The notes beneath the pieces were generated by a model. The model worked only from the letters and a program-made list of their open reading frames with translations, did no database searches and was not told the origin of the DNA. Positions 1-9,549 of a stretch of DNA of 64,000 nucleotides are shown one piece after another. A program made the position numbers and the translations under genes. Position 1 is the stretch's first letter. Each line of letters opens with the position of its first letter. The stretch spans positions 3,658,001 to 3,722,000 of the forward strand of contig NZ_AP022601.1 in assembly GCF_010726765.1 (NCBI RefSeq), written 5' to 3'. This DNA comes from Mycobacterium gallinarum. GTDB taxonomy: Bacteria > Actinomycetota > Actinomycetes > Mycobacteriales > Mycobacteriaceae.

Positions 1-531
1 GCCGCCGTCGGACCCCACGCTCAATGCGGCGCCGCCGGCGGACACCAGGGCCGCCGACCCGCCGCTGCTACCGCCAGGTGTGCGCGACAGGTCGAACGGA
101 TTGTTGGTGCGGCCGTAGACGTTGTTGTTGGATTCGCCGCCGCGGCCCATCTCGGGGACGTTCGTCAGGCCGAGCACGATGGCGCCTTCGCCGCGCAGCC
201 TGGAGACCGCGGTCGCATCCCTGTCTGCGGTCGCGCGCAGCACCGCACTGCCGCCCGAACACTGAAGCCCCGCGACGTGCATGACGTCTTTGACCACAAC
301 AGGCAGTCCGTGCGCCCGGCCGAGCGGGGCGCCGCGCGCGACCCGATCGTCGGCTTCGGCCGCGGCCGTCAGACACTGCTGGGGATCGGTGGCCTGCACG
401 AGCGCGTTGAGCGCGGGGTTGACCGCCTCGATTCGCGCAAGATGCGCGTGTACGACGTCACGGCACGAAACCGTGCCCGCCGCCATGAGCGCGACCAGCT
501 GGTGGGCCGGCAACTGACAGAGATCCGTCAT
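1..531 (-). CDS. Amidase (amidase signature family), N-terminal part, cut by window edge
   Basis: Translating the minus strand from ATG at 531 gives an open frame of 177 codons to the window edge. It carries the amidase-signature hallmarks: LPVVVKDVMHVAGL (catalytic Lys region), GLTNVPEMG, then a GGSSGGSAALVSAG motif holding the Ser-cis-Ser-Lys residues, and a final SVGSDGG. Enzymes of this family hydrolyse amides through a Ser-Ser-Lys triad in the cytoplasm. The C-terminal half lies outside the window, so substrate class cannot be judged. Overlapping open frames on either strand here are GC artefacts. Confidence 0.9.
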   Translation of the reverse strand, partial: MTDLCQLPAHQLVALMAAGTVSCRDVVHAHLARIEAVNPALNALVQATDPQQCLTAAAEADDRVARGAPLGRAHGLPVVVKDVMHVAGLQCSGGSAVLRATADRDATAVSRLRGEGAIVLGLTNVPEMGRGGESNNNVYGRTNNPFDLSRTPGGSSGGSAALVSAGGAALSVGSDGG

Positions 532-724
532 GCTCGCTCGTCTCGTACTTCCCCGTTTTGCGCCGGGGTCATGTGGCAGTGTTCACCAGATACGCAGTGG
601 TCGGGCCGTTATCAGGCTGCAACTGCGACATCTGATCATCGGCATCGCGGAAGCCGGATCGGTGTTATATGGTGTGGCTCACAAAGCTAAGATCGATGTG
701 ATGCATGTCACAAAGGAGGCGGTT

Positions 725-934
725 GTGGTCCGTGACCCGCTGACGGGGTTGGAGTCGCACCCGGTTCGTGCAGACAGCCACCACCACGTTCGATGGTTCT
801 ATGTCCTGCTGCTCGTCGTGATCGCCATTGCCGCGATCGCGGGCATCGTCAGCACCATGGCCATGGGACAGCCGCAGGTGGCGTTCATCATCGGCCTCGT
901 CGCCGTGGCGTTCTTCTCGCGGATCGGCTGCTGA
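725..934 (+). CDS. Small membrane protein of unknown function
   Basis: This 69-residue protein has a short polar His-rich N-terminus (ESHPVRADSHHHVRW) followed by two closely spaced hydrophobic segments, about residues 20-40 and 47-65, ending in FFSRIGC. I chose the GTG at 725 because an AAAGGAGG ribosome site sits about 5 nt upstream; an in-frame ATG lies at 701. No family is recognised. It reads divergently from the amidase and is followed 45 nt later by the PPOX-fold gene. Confidence 0.6.
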   Translation: MVRDPLTGLESHPVRADSHHHVRWFYVLLLVVIAIAAIAGIVSTMAMGQPQVAFIIGLVAVAFFSRIGC

Positions 935-979
935 CGCAGGCCAGACGTACTTGACGGGGGGCGGCGCTAGCCTGGCGCC

Positions 980-1405
980 ATGGCCCTCTCCAAGGAAGAA
1001 CGCGAACAGTTTCTGGCTGAGCCCCACGTCGGGGCGCTCTCGGTGAGCGCCGGCGACAAGCGCGGACCGCTGACGGTGCCGATCTGGTACCAGTACAGTC
1101 CCGGCGGCGAACCCTGGATTCACACGGGTGCCGGCTCGCGCAAGCATCGCCTGATCGAAACGCAGGGCGAGTTCACTCTGATGGCCCAGCGCCTCGAGCC
1201 GACGGTGCGCTACGTCGCGGTCGACGGCCCCGTCAGCCGCATCGAACCGGCCACTGACGAACAACTCGTCGAGATGGTCAAGCGCTATCTGCCGCCGGAA
1301 AAGGTCGACGGTTACCTCGAATTCGCCCGCCGCGAGCACGGCGAGGGCGTCGCCATCTTCATGAAGCCGCAGCACTGGCTGTCATCCGACCTGGGAGCGG
1401 TCTAG
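980..1405 (+). CDS. Pyridoxamine 5'-phosphate oxidase-fold (FMN/F420-binding) protein
   Basis: The 141-residue protein has the split-barrel PPOX signature: an LxxPHVGALSV start, GPLTVPIWYQY, then GSRKHRLI, typical of the small mycobacterial flavin/F420-dependent reductase (FDOR) superfamily. These bind FMN or F420 and reduce or sequester small substrates; the specific substrate is unknown. A TAGCCT -10 box at 968-973 lies 6 nt before the ATG, so the mRNA is probably leaderless. Its TAG stop overlaps the stop of the opposing ligase gene in a shared CTAG. Confidence 0.8.
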   Translation: MALSKEEREQFLAEPHVGALSVSAGDKRGPLTVPIWYQYSPGGEPWIHTGAGSRKHRLIETQGEFTLMAQRLEPTVRYVAVDGPVSRIEPATDEQLVEMVKRYLPPEKVDGYLEFARREHGEGVAIFMKPQHWLSSDLGAV

Positions 1406-2883
1406 CCCTTCGGGTAGAGCGCGGCCACCGCGGGGAGGCTGACCTTCAGCGCGGGGTTGCGCGGCAGCTCGTCGACGACGGTGAAGGCCACCGGCACGTT
1501 GTACGCCGGCAGCTCCTGGCGGACAAGGTCTTTCAGTTCATCGTCGGATGGCGCCGTCATCCCCTGGACCACCTCGATCGCCGCGAACGGCACCTGGCCC
1601 AGCCGTGGGTCAGGAACGCCGACCACACACGCATCGCGCACGGCGGGATGCGAGATCAACACGCGCCGAACCGTTTCCGGCATGATTTTGAACCCGCCGC
1701 GGTTGATCGCGCCGTCGGCACGACCGTGCAGGTAGACGAAGCCGTCGATATCGATTGACGCGATGTCGGTGGTACGGATCCAATCCGGACTGATCGGCGC
1801 CACCTTCGCTTCGAGCAGACCCTGCTCACCGGCGGGCAGTTCCGCGCCGGTATCGGCGTCGACGACGCGCACCTCGGTGTCAGGCAGCGCCCTGCCGACG
1901 CTGTCGCGTTTGGATTCGGCGAACTCGTCGACGAGGTCCGGCGTCCAGGCGCACAGCGATCCGGCGAATTCCGTTGCACCGTAAGCCAACCGGATGGGGA
2001 TGCCGAAGCGCTCCTCGAATTCGGCGCGGGTCTGTTGGTCGAGTGGCCCCGAGGCGCTGATCAGGCACTCCAGCGACGCCAGATCCTCCTTGGCGACCTC
2101 GGAGTCCAGCAGCATGCGCACCACCGCGGGCTGCACACCAGAACGCGTGATGCGGTGCGTCTTGACCACGTCGACGAATCCCTCGACCGAGAAGCGTTCC
2201 AGCATCACGATCCGCCTGGCGTTGTACACACCCGCGACGAGCTGGCAGACGCCGATTCCGCCGAACTGCCAGTACGCCAGTTCCGGTGGTGCATCCGACG
2301 GTGCGGTCTCACCGCTGGTCACACTGAACACGGTGCGCTCGAGCACCGGCGTCATGATCGCCTGCCGCTTGGGCGGGCCGGTCGTACCGCTGGTCAGGAT
2401 CTGCAGTGCCACACCGGGTTCGACGTCGGCGTGCTTTCGCGACTGGTCTCGTCGCTCGAGGCCCTCGACCAGTGCCACCGTCGGGTCGGTCAGCGAGATG
2501 GCCACGCCCGCACAACCTGCCCGCATGCACGCCGCGATGACCTCGTGCGTCCAGTCCTCGCGATCCGCGATGATCGCCGACAGTTCCAGCTTCTCGATGT
2601 CGCGGCCGATCGCCTCGGGCGACTGGAACGAGTAGATCATCGAGACTGGGCGGCCGATGGCGAGGAAGCCGATGATCGCGGCGGCGTGCTGCAGCCGGTT
2701 GCGGACCACGAGACCGACGGGTGCGCCGTCGCCGACACCAGCGCTGCGCAAGACGTCGGCGATCACGGCACCGTATGCGGCGACCTCGTCACCGGTGTAC
2801 CACCGACCCTCGAACTGGATGCACTGGCGGTCGCCGTAGCTCGCCAAGCCATTGGCGAACGATTCGGTGAAGCTCCCGGGCAC
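1402..2883 (-). CDS. AMP-dependent acyl-CoA synthetase/ligase (FadD-like)
   Basis: The 493-residue protein is an ANL-superfamily enzyme that activates a carboxylic acid as acyl-AMP and transfers it to CoA. Visible motifs: the P-loop LTSGTTGPPK (about 164-173), the A5-type YGATEFAG, HGRADGAINRGGFKI around the hinge, and the catalytic Lys in NPALKVSLP (about K480). It starts with GTG at 2883; TAGATT (2890-2895) lies 6 nt upstream and overlaps the stop of the S9 peptidase gene, suggesting a leaderless promoter. The acid substrate cannot be inferred; nearby fadAB fits fatty-acid degradation. Confidence 0.88.
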   Translation of the reverse strand: MPGSFTESFANGLASYGDRQCIQFEGRWYTGDEVAAYGAVIADVLRSAGVGDGAPVGLVVRNRLQHAAAIIGFLAIGRPVSMIYSFQSPEAIGRDIEKLELSAIIADREDWTHEVIAACMRAGCAGVAISLTDPTVALVEGLERRDQSRKHADVEPGVALQILTSGTTGPPKRQAIMTPVLERTVFSVTSGETAPSDAPPELAYWQFGGIGVCQLVAGVYNARRIVMLERFSVEGFVDVVKTHRITRSGVQPAVVRMLLDSEVAKEDLASLECLISASGPLDQQTRAEFEERFGIPIRLAYGATEFAGSLCAWTPDLVDEFAESKRDSVGRALPDTEVRVVDADTGAELPAGEQGLLEAKVAPISPDWIRTTDIASIDIDGFVYLHGRADGAINRGGFKIMPETVRRVLISHPAVRDACVVGVPDPRLGQVPFAAIEVVQGMTAPSDDELKDLVRQELPAYNVPVAFTVVDELPRNPALKVSLPAVAALYPKG

Positions 2884-2892
2884 CCCGTCAAT

Positions 2893-4728
2893 CTAGCGAG
2901 TCAAGTCCTCGGCGCGACCGCCGAGATGTTTTGCCAGGAATCGGTCAGCCCGGTGATAGAAGTCGAGGCGGTTCTCGGGTTTGACGAGGCCGTGGCCTTC
3001 GTTCTCGTACAGGGCGTACTCGTGGTCGATGCCGTGCTCTTTCATGGCGGCGACGATCTGTTCGGACTCCGCCTGCTTCACCCGCGGATCGTTCTCACCC
3101 TGCGCGATCAGGATGGGGATTCGGATGTTGTCGACTTTGGACAGCGGCGAGCGCGACCACAGGAAGTCCTCGTCGTCGCCGACCCGTTTGTGGAACATCG
3201 ACAGCAGCGGTTTCCAGTACTCGGGAATCGACGCGATGAGGGTGTTCAGATTCGACGGACCGACCATCGAGATCGCGCATCTGAAGACGTCGGGGGTGAA
3301 CGTCGCGCCGATCAGAGCGGCATAGCCGCCGTAGGAACCACCGTAGATCGCGACGCGGTCGCGGTCGACGATGCCTTGTGCGACAAGGTGTTCGACAGCG
3401 TCCAGCAGGTCGTCGTGCATCTTGGCGCCCCATTCGCGGTCTCCGGCGTTGAGGAAGTTCTTGCCGTAGCCGCTGGAGCCGCGGAAGTTCACGTGCACGC
3501 ACACGTAGCCCCGGTTCGCCAGCCACTGCGCCTCGGGGTCCAGCCCCCACGCGTCGCGGACCCACGGCCCGCCGTGCACGGTGAGTACCGCAGGTAGACC
3601 GGAGCGCTCGACCTCTGCCGGGACGGTCAGATAGCCGTGGATCGTCAGCCCGTCGCGCGCGGTGAAACTGAACGGTTCCATCGGCACCAGCGGGTAGTCG
3701 TTGAGCTGCGGTCGATGGTCGAACAGGAACGTCGCCGTCTTCGTGTCACGGTCCCACGTGTAGAACTTCACCGGGCCGCTGTCGTCGTCGAAGGTCACCA
3801 GCCACGTCATGTCATCGGCGCTTCGATCGGTGATCGACAGGTCGCCGGTGCTCAGCCGTTGCAGCACTTCGATGTCACCACGGACCGCGTCGTCGAACAC
3901 CTGATACTCCAGGCGATCCCGGTACACCAGCACGGCCTCGACCTCGCGGGTGTCCGGGTTCAACATCGCGCCCGCGATGTCGTGATCCGCATCCTCGGCG
4001 ATCACGTCGAAAGCACCCGTCGCTGCGTCCATCTTCACCAGACGACCGGTGTTGGCGTCGACGGAGGTCTGGACGTACATGGCCTGGCCGTCCCTGGTGA
4101 AGCCCAGCGGCCCCGACGTCTCCGCATCTTCCGGCGGCACCTGCAACAGCGGGCGCCAGTCCGACGCCTCGTCGTCACGCACCAGGAACACCGCGCCACC
4201 GTCAGGCAGTGGCTGCACGGCGCCGCGGACCTTCAGGTCGGGGTCGACCACCCAACCGACAAACCCGGGGTTCTCGACGATCTTCTCGAGCTCTCCCGTC
4301 GTCAGATCCAGGCGGTAAATGTCGTGCAGCTGAGGGTTGTCCTTGTTCAGGCCGAGGAGCACGACGTCGGGAAATTCCTTGCGGTGGGCAATGATCTGGC
4401 ATTGCACCTCGTCGAACGGAGTAAGGTCGCGCTCGACGCCCGTCTCCAGGTCGACGTCGAAGAGGCGGAAGTTCTCGCTGCCGTCCTTGTCCCGCACGTA
4501 CATGATGCGGCGGTTGTCGTACGACCAGAAATACCCCTGGATCCCGCGTTCGGTGTCGTGGGTGACCGGTCGTTCGTTGTCCGCTCCGGCGTCGCCGACG
4601 AACACGTTCATCACGCCGTCCAACGGCGCCATGTACGACAACCGCGCGCCGTCCGGCGAGATCTGCGCTCCCGCCCGCTCTGGGTTGCCAAGCAGCACTT
4701 CGAGCGGAATGAGCTTCACGTCGGCCAT
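2893..4728 (-). CDS. S9 family prolyl-oligopeptidase-type serine peptidase
   Basis: At 611 residues this has the full S9 layout: an N-terminal seven-bladed beta-propeller (about 1-370, with repeated DGARLSY and SYDNRRIMYV type strands) and a C-terminal alpha/beta-hydrolase domain. The triad is readable as Ser465 in YGGSYGGYA, Asp547 in GENDPRV and His579 in NEGHG. There is no signal peptide, so it is probably a cytoplasmic oligopeptidase or acyl-aminoacyl peptidase. It is followed by the ligase gene after 9 nt and is separated from fadB by a strong hairpin terminator. Confidence 0.92.
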   Translation of the reverse strand: MADVKLIPLEVLLGNPERAGAQISPDGARLSYMAPLDGVMNVFVGDAGADNERPVTHDTERGIQGYFWSYDNRRIMYVRDKDGSENFRLFDVDLETGVERDLTPFDEVQCQIIAHRKEFPDVVLLGLNKDNPQLHDIYRLDLTTGELEKIVENPGFVGWVVDPDLKVRGAVQPLPDGGAVFLVRDDEASDWRPLLQVPPEDAETSGPLGFTRDGQAMYVQTSVDANTGRLVKMDAATGAFDVIAEDADHDIAGAMLNPDTREVEAVLVYRDRLEYQVFDDAVRGDIEVLQRLSTGDLSITDRSADDMTWLVTFDDDSGPVKFYTWDRDTKTATFLFDHRPQLNDYPLVPMEPFSFTARDGLTIHGYLTVPAEVERSGLPAVLTVHGGPWVRDAWGLDPEAQWLANRGYVCVHVNFRGSSGYGKNFLNAGDREWGAKMHDDLLDAVEHLVAQGIVDRDRVAIYGGSYGGYAALIGATFTPDVFRCAISMVGPSNLNTLIASIPEYWKPLLSMFHKRVGDDEDFLWSRSPLSKVDNIRIPILIAQGENDPRVKQAESEQIVAAMKEHGIDHEYALYENEGHGLVKPENRLDFYHRADRFLAKHLGGRAEDLTR

Positions 4729-4754
4729 CGGACTATCGTCACCGATCCGGTGAA

Positions 4755-4804
4755 CAGACGCAAAAACCCCCGAAAGTTGCGACTTTCGGGGGTTTTCGCG
4801 TCTG
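4755..4804 (-). terminator. Bidirectional-looking rho-independent terminator after fadB
   Basis: A 23-bp inverted repeat with one mismatch (arms 4755-4777 and 4782-4804) closes on a TGCG tetraloop. On the minus strand the GC-rich stem ends in GGGGG followed by five T, just past the fadB stop at 4811. The run of A on the other side makes it usable in both directions. Confidence 0.85.
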
Positions 4805-4810
4805 CTGACG

Positions 4811-6958
4811 CTAGAGCAGCGACTTCGGCGGGTTGAAACGGTCGCCGTACTTGGCGGCCAGCTCCTTGGCGCGCGCGACGAACGCGTCCTTGCCTACGCC
4901 GCCCGGACCCTCATAGCCGACGATGAACTGCGCCGACCCACCGGTGTAAGGCGGGAAGCCGATGCCCATGATCGAGCCGATGTTGGCATCGGCGGTCGAC
5001 GTGAGAACGCCTTCGTCAAGGCACTTCTGCGTTTCCAGCGCCTCGGCGAACAGCATCCGGTCGATCATGTCCTGCAGCGGGATCTCGGTGCTGCCGGACT
5101 TGAACGTCTCACGCAATCCCGACCACAGACCGGTGCGCTTACCGTCGACGTACTCGTAGAAGCCGGCACCCTTCAGCCGTGACGGACGATCGAGTTCGAT
5201 CATCTTCTCGACGACGGCCTCGGCCGGGTGCGGCGTGTAGGTGCCGCCCTCGTCCTCGACACCCTTGCGGGAAGCGACCGCGATCTTGTGCATCAGCTCG
5301 AGATTCAGCTCGTCGGAGAGCTGCAGCGGCGGCGCCGGGTAGCCGGCCTGCGAACCCGCCTGCTCGATGCTTGCCGGCGCGACGCCCTCACCGAGCATCG
5401 CCAGCGCTTCGTTCACGAAGGTGCCGATGACGCGGCTGGTGAAGAAGCCACGGCTGTCGTTGACCACGATCGGCGTCTTGCCGATGGCCAGCGTGTAGTC
5501 GAACACGCGGGCCAGCGCCTCGTCAGAGGTCTTCTCGCCCTTGATGATCTCGACCAACGGCATCTTGTCGACCGGTGAGAAGAAGTGGATCCCGATGAAG
5601 TCCTCCTGCCGCTTCACACCGGTCGCCAGACCGGTGATCGGCAGCGTGGAGGTGTTCGAGCCGAGCAACGCATTGGGCTCGATGATGTCCTCGATCTCCT
5701 GGAACACCTTGTGCTTGAGCTCCTGGCTTTCGAAGACCGCTTCGATGACGAAGTCGACGCCCTTGAAGTCGGCGGCGTCGGCCGTCGGGGTGATGCGGGC
5801 CAGCAACGCGTCGGACTTCTCCTGCGTGGTCTTGCCCCGTTCCAGCGCCTTGGCTTCGAGCTTCTCGGAGTAGCCCTTACCCTTCTGCGCGGCCTCGGTC
5901 GAGACGTCCTTGAGCACGACGTCGAATCCCGCCTTCGCCGAGACGTAGGCGATGCCGGCGCCCATCATGCCCGCGCCGAGCACACCGATCTTGTTGATCT
6001 TGACGGGGGCGATGCCGTCCGGCCGTGAGCCACCGCCGTTGATGTGCTGCAGGTCGAAGAAGAACGCCTGGATCATGTTCTTGGCAACCTGTCCGGTGGC
6101 CAGAGACGTGAAGTAACGGCTCTCGATGCGGCACGCGGTTTCGAAGTCGACCTGCGCGCCCTCGACGGCCGCGTCCAGGATGGCCCGCGGCGCAGGCATC
6201 GGCGCACCCTTGAGTTGCTTCTTCAGCAGCGCCGGGAACGACGGCAGGATGCCCGCCAGCGCTGGGCTGGACGGGGTGCCGCCGGGCATCTTGTAGCCCT
6301 TGGCATCCCACGGCTGGGTGTGGCTGTCGGGATTGGCTTTGATCCAGGCCTTCGCGGCAGGAACCAAGTCGTCGACGGTCGGCAGCACCTCGTCGACCAG
6401 ACCCACCTCCTTGGCCTTACCCGGCTTGAAACGCGTCCCCTGGCTCAGCACCTCCATGAACGCCTTCTGGATGCCGAACATCCGCACGCTGCGGGTAACG
6501 CCTCCGGCACCGGGCAGCAGACCCAGCGTCACCTCGGGGAACCCGACGACCGCGCCGGACACGTCGGCGATGATCCGGCGGTGGCACGCGAGCGTGATCT
6601 CCAGGCCGCCACCGAGCGCCGCGCCGTTGATGGCGGCGACCACGGGCTTGCCCAGTGTTTCCAGCGCACGGAGGTCGCGCTTGATGCCCTCGACCTCGTC
6701 GAAGAACTCACCGGCATTCTCGGGTTGTGCCTGGATGATCGAGTTCAGGTCGCCGCCGGCGAAAAAGGTCTTCTTCGCGCTGGTGATGACGACGCCGGTG
6801 ATCGAATCCTTCTCCGCCACCAGCTTTTCCACCGCATTGCGCATGGACTCGCGGTAGTGCTCGTTCATCACGTTGGCCGAACCGGTCGGGTCGTCCAATG
6901 TCAGGGTGACGATGCCGTCGGCATCCTTGTCCCACTGAATGGTGTTCACAGTGCTCAT
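4811..6958 (-). CDS. fadB: Fatty-acid oxidation complex alpha subunit (enoyl-CoA hydratase / 3-hydroxyacyl-CoA dehydrogenase)
   Basis: This 715-residue bifunctional enzyme hydrates enoyl-CoA and then oxidises L-3-hydroxyacyl-CoA with NAD+. The N-terminal crotonase domain shows [10 protein letters not shown] and [10 protein letters not shown] oxyanion-hole motifs (about 70-125). The dehydrogenase Rossmann motif [14 protein letters not shown] follows near residue 336, then SNTSTLPI and [14 protein letters not shown] chose the ATG at 6958 (MSTVNTIQW); an upstream in-frame start at 6997 would overlap fadA. Only 10 nt separate it from the fadA stop, so the two form an operon. Matches Rv0860 by recall. 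Confidence 0.93.
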   Translation of the reverse strand: MSTVNTIQWDKDADGIVTLTLDDPTGSANVMNEHYRESMRNAVEKLVAEKDSITGVVITSAKKTFFAGGDLNSIIQAQPENAGEFFDEVEGIKRDLRALETLGKPVVAAINGAALGGGLEITLACHRRIIADVSGAVVGFPEVTLGLLPGAGGVTRSVRMFGIQKAFMEVLSQGTRFKPGKAKEVGLVDEVLPTVDDLVPAAKAWIKANPDSHTQPWDAKGYKMPGGTPSSPALAGILPSFPALLKKQLKGAPMPAPRAILDAAVEGAQVDFETACRIESRYFTSLATGQVAKNMIQAFFFDLQHINGGGSRPDGIAPVKINKIGVLGAGMMGAGIAYVSAKAGFDVVLKDVSTEAAQKGKGYSEKLEAKALERGKTTQEKSDALLARITPTADAADFKGVDFVIEAVFESQELKHKVFQEIEDIIEPNALLGSNTSTLPITGLATGVKRQEDFIGIHFFSPVDKMPLVEIIKGEKTSDEALARVFDYTLAIGKTPIVVNDSRGFFTSRVIGTFVNEALAMLGEGVAPASIEQAGSQAGYPAPPLQLSDELNLELMHKIAVASRKGVEDEGGTYTPHPAEAVVEKMIELDRPSRLKGAGFYEYVDGKRTGLWSGLRETFKSGSTEIPLQDMIDRMLFAEALETQKCLDEGVLTSTADANIGSIMGIGFPPYTGGSAQFIVGYEGPGGVGKDAFVARAKELAAKYGDRFNPPKSLL

Positions 6959-6968
6959 TTTGGTGGTC

Positions 6969-8180
6969 CTACACCCTCTCGATGATGGTCGCGACACCCA
7001 TGCCGCCGCCGATGCACAGCGTCACGAGCGCACGGCGCGCGTTGCGGCGCTCGAGCTCGTCGACCATGGTTCCGGTGATCATGGCGCCGGTGGCGCCCAG
7101 CGGGTGACCCATCGCGATGGCGCCACCGTTGACGTTCAGCTTCTCGTCGGGGATGTTCAGGTCCTTCTGGAACTTCAGCACCACCGAGGCGAAGGCCTCG
7201 TTCAGCTCGAACAGGTCGATGTCGTCGACCGTCAGGCCCGCGCGGTCCAGCACCTTCTTGGTGGCGGGCGTCGGGCCGGTCAGCATGATGACGGGATCGG
7301 CACCGCTGGTGGCGGTGGCGACAATGCGGGCGCGCGGGGTCAGGCCCTGCGACTTGCCTGCAGCTTCTGAGCCGACGAGCACCAGGGCGGCGCCGTCGAC
7401 GATGCCGGAACTGTTGCCGCCGGTGTGGACGTGGTTGATCCGCTCGACATTGTGGTACTTCTGCAGCGCCACATCGTCGAAGCCGCCCATGGCGCCGATG
7501 CCGTCGAACGCGGTCTTCAGCTTGCCCAGGCCTTCGAGGGTGGTGTCGGCACGCATGTGCTCGTCGTGATCGAGGATGACCAGACCGTTCTGGTCCTTCA
7601 CCGGAACGACGGACTTGGCGAAGTAGCCGCCCGACCATGCGGCGGCGGCCTTCTCCTGGCTGCGCAGTGCGTAGCGGTCGACGTCCTCGCGGGAGAAGCC
7701 CTCGATGGTCGCGATCAGGTCGGCGCCGATGCCCTGCGGGACGAAGCCGATGCGGTAGTTGGTCTCCGGATCGGTGGCCCAGGCGCCGCCGTCGGAGCCC
7801 ATCGGAACGCGGCTCATCGACTCGACGCCGCCGGCCAGCACCAGGTCGTCCCAGCCGGAGCGGACCTTCTGCGCGGCGGTGTTCACGGCCTCCAGGCCGG
7901 ACGCGCAGAAGCGGTTGAGCTGGAATCCGCCGGTGGTCTCGGGCAGCTTGGCCACCAGCGCTGCGGTGCGGGCGATGTCGCCGCCTTGATCGCCGACGGG
8001 TGATACGACGCCGAGGATGAGGTCGCTGATGAGGTTCTCGTCCAGGTCGGGAAAGCGGGTGCGTAGCTCGTCGATGAGGCCGACGACCAGGTTGACGGGC
8101 TTGACCTCATTGAGGGCGCCGTTCTTGTTCTTGCCGCGAGGCGTGCGAATGGCCTCGTAGATGAAGGCTTCTTCAGACAT
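6969..8180 (-). CDS. fadA: Acetyl-CoA acyltransferase (thiolase) FadA
   Basis: The 403-residue thiolase cleaves 3-ketoacyl-CoA to acetyl-CoA plus a shortened acyl-CoA. The nucleophile is Cys92 in [26 protein letters not shown] carries the His and CIGGGMG near the C-terminus (about C389) the acid/base Cys. It is the upstream gene of the fadA-fadB operon and partner of the FadB trifunctional complex. An extended palindrome about 80 nt upstream may be its operator. Matches Rv0859 by recall. Confidence 0.94.
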   Translation of the reverse strand: MSEEAFIYEAIRTPRGKNKNGALNEVKPVNLVVGLIDELRTRFPDLDENLISDLILGVVSPVGDQGGDIARTAALVAKLPETTGGFQLNRFCASGLEAVNTAAQKVRSGWDDLVLAGGVESMSRVPMGSDGGAWATDPETNYRIGFVPQGIGADLIATIEGFSREDVDRYALRSQEKAAAAWSGGYFAKSVVPVKDQNGLVILDHDEHMRADTTLEGLGKLKTAFDGIGAMGGFDDVALQKYHNVERINHVHTGGNSSGIVDGAALVLVGSEAAGKSQGLTPRARIVATATSGADPVIMLTGPTPATKKVLDRAGLTVDDIDLFELNEAFASVVLKFQKDLNIPDEKLNVNGGAIAMGHPLGATGAMITGTMVDELERRNARRALVTLCIGGGMGVATIIERV

Positions 8181-8260
8181 GAAGATATTTCCTGTTCAGA
8201 TGGGTTGTTGGGACACCTGCCCACCTGGGCGGTCGTCCTCTGCGCGCCAGCCTAACAGCC

Positions 8261-8284
8261 CCACCCAACCGGCTGGTTGGGTGG
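8261..8284. promoter_or_regulatory. Perfect 10-bp palindrome upstream of fadA, candidate operator
   Basis: CCACCCAACC (8261-8270) and GGTTGGGTGG (8275-8284) form a perfect inverted repeat around GGCT. Size and symmetry fit a TetR-type operator (core CCAACC-N4-GGTTGG), and it lies about 80 nt upstream of the fadA start. A weak GC hairpin function cannot be excluded; there is no T-run. Confidence 0.5.
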
Positions 8285-8319
8285 CCTGAGTAGCCGCATG
8301 ACTACCGCTGACTACCGCG

Positions 8320-8377
8320 CGAACGTGGGTTACCCGCACAGCAATCGCAGGATCTGCGTGTGGGTAACCCACGTTCG
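8320..8377 (-). terminator. Long stem-loop downstream of the OYE reductase gene
   Basis: CGAACGTGGGTTACCC (8320-8335) pairs perfectly with 8362-8377, and the stem extends further inward with a G-T pair and CAC/GTG. It begins 12 nt past the stop of the reductase gene (8389). There is no T-tract, so it would be the non-canonical type common in mycobacteria. Confidence 0.6.
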
Positions 8378-8388
8378 GCAGAGACGGG

Positions 8389-9495
8389 TCAGGCCGACTG
8401 CGGCTCTTCCAACTCTGTCAACGTCGGGTAGTCGGTGTAGCCCACGGGGCCCGGCGCGTAGAACGTCGCGACGTCGGGTTCGTTCAGTTCGGCACCGAGC
8501 AGCAGGCGGTCGATCAGGTCGGGGTTGGCGAGGAATGCGCGCCCGACCGTCGCCGCGCTGATCGCACCCCACTCCGCGAAACTCTCCAGCTGGCAGAAGT
8601 CGGTTTCGGTGTCCCTGCCGGTGTTCAACACAAGCGGGTCCGACCACAGCGCGCGCAACACACCGAAGGTGCGCGACGTCGGGTCGATCAGCACGTGCAG
8701 GTAGGCAATGCCCAGGGGCGCGATCCGTTGCAGCAGCGCCTCGTAGGCCGACACCTCGTCCACCTCACGCATGTCACCCGCGGAGCCTCCTGGCGAAATG
8801 CGTAGGCCGACACGTCCGGCGCCGATTTCGTCGGCGACGGCTTCGACCACTTCGGCCGTCAACCGCGCGCGGTTGCGCGGCTCTCCGCCGTAGACGTCGT
8901 CACGACGGTTGGTCACATCGGACAGGAACTCGTGCAGCAGATATCCGTTGGCCGAATGAATCTCGACGCCATCCATCCCTGCGTCGACGGCGCGACGCGC
9001 AGCGGCCCGAAAATCGGCCACGATGCCGGCGATCTCGTCGGTGCGCAGGGCGCGCGGCACGGGAAGCGGGCTCTTGCCCGTCGGCGTGTGCGCTGCCATG
9101 TCGGCGGCGATCGCGGATGGTGCGACGGTTTCGACACCGCTGATGTCGGGGTGTCCCATTCGGCCGACATGCCAGAGCTGAACGAACATCCGGCCGCCCG
9201 CCTCGTGCACGGCGGCGGCGATCTCCGCCCACTGCTCCTGATGGCGATCGGTGTACATGCCGGGCGTATTCACGTACGCGCCGTTGGCCGCTTCCGACAC
9301 CGCGGTCGCCTCGCTGATGATGAGACCCGCGGCCGCGCGCTGGGAGTAGTACGCGGTGGCCAGGTCGGACGGCGTGCCATCGGCGTGGGCGCGCGATCTG
9401 GTCAGTGGCGCCATGAAGATCCGGTTGGGGGCGACGGTGTCGCCGATTCGGACCGGTTTCAGCAGGGAAGCGTCGGGATCGAGTGTGAAGGCCAC
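8389..9495 (-). CDS. Alkene reductase / NADH:flavin oxidoreductase (old yellow enzyme family)
   Basis: The 368-residue TIM-barrel flavoprotein begins with LLKPVRIGDTVAPNRIFMAPLTRSRA and has MFVQLWHVGRMGHPD, the substrate-binding pair in GVEIHSANGYLLHEFLS (H..N of NemA/OPR-type enzymes), and a C-terminal GAISAATVGRAFLANPDL FMN phosphate site. The family reduces activated C=C bonds of enones, maleimides or nitroesters using NAD(P)H. It starts with GTG at 9495 and is divergent from dapC. Length and motifs are complete; the physiological substrate is not predictable. Confidence 0.9.
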   Translation of the reverse strand: MAFTLDPDASLLKPVRIGDTVAPNRIFMAPLTRSRAHADGTPSDLATAYYSQRAAAGLIISEATAVSEAANGAYVNTPGMYTDRHQEQWAEIAAAVHEAGGRMFVQLWHVGRMGHPDISGVETVAPSAIAADMAAHTPTGKSPLPVPRALRTDEIAGIVADFRAAARRAVDAGMDGVEIHSANGYLLHEFLSDVTNRRDDVYGGEPRNRARLTAEVVEAVADEIGAGRVGLRISPGGSAGDMREVDEVSAYEALLQRIAPLGIAYLHVLIDPTSRTFGVLRALWSDPLVLNTGRDTETDFCQLESFAEWGAISAATVGRAFLANPDLIDRLLLGAELNEPDVATFYAPGPVGYTDYPTLTELEEPQSA

Positions 9496-9549
9496 GCCGC
9501 AGTAAGCGCTGTCGAGCCCGCTTTCATTCCTGGCCTACGCTCGAAAGCC

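Noticed and set aside
2035..3597. 520-codon open frame on the plus strand opposite the ligase and S9 peptidase
   Set aside because: Antisense frame of two convincing genes; crosses their boundary; no motif. A GC-bias shadow.
3637..4836. 399-codon plus-strand frame opposite the S9 peptidase
   Set aside because: His/Arg/Val-rich antisense translation with no domain; spans the terminator.
8311..8378. Inverted repeat considered as an IS end
   Set aside because: Arms face each other across only 26 nt with no transposase; fits a stem-loop after the reductase gene.
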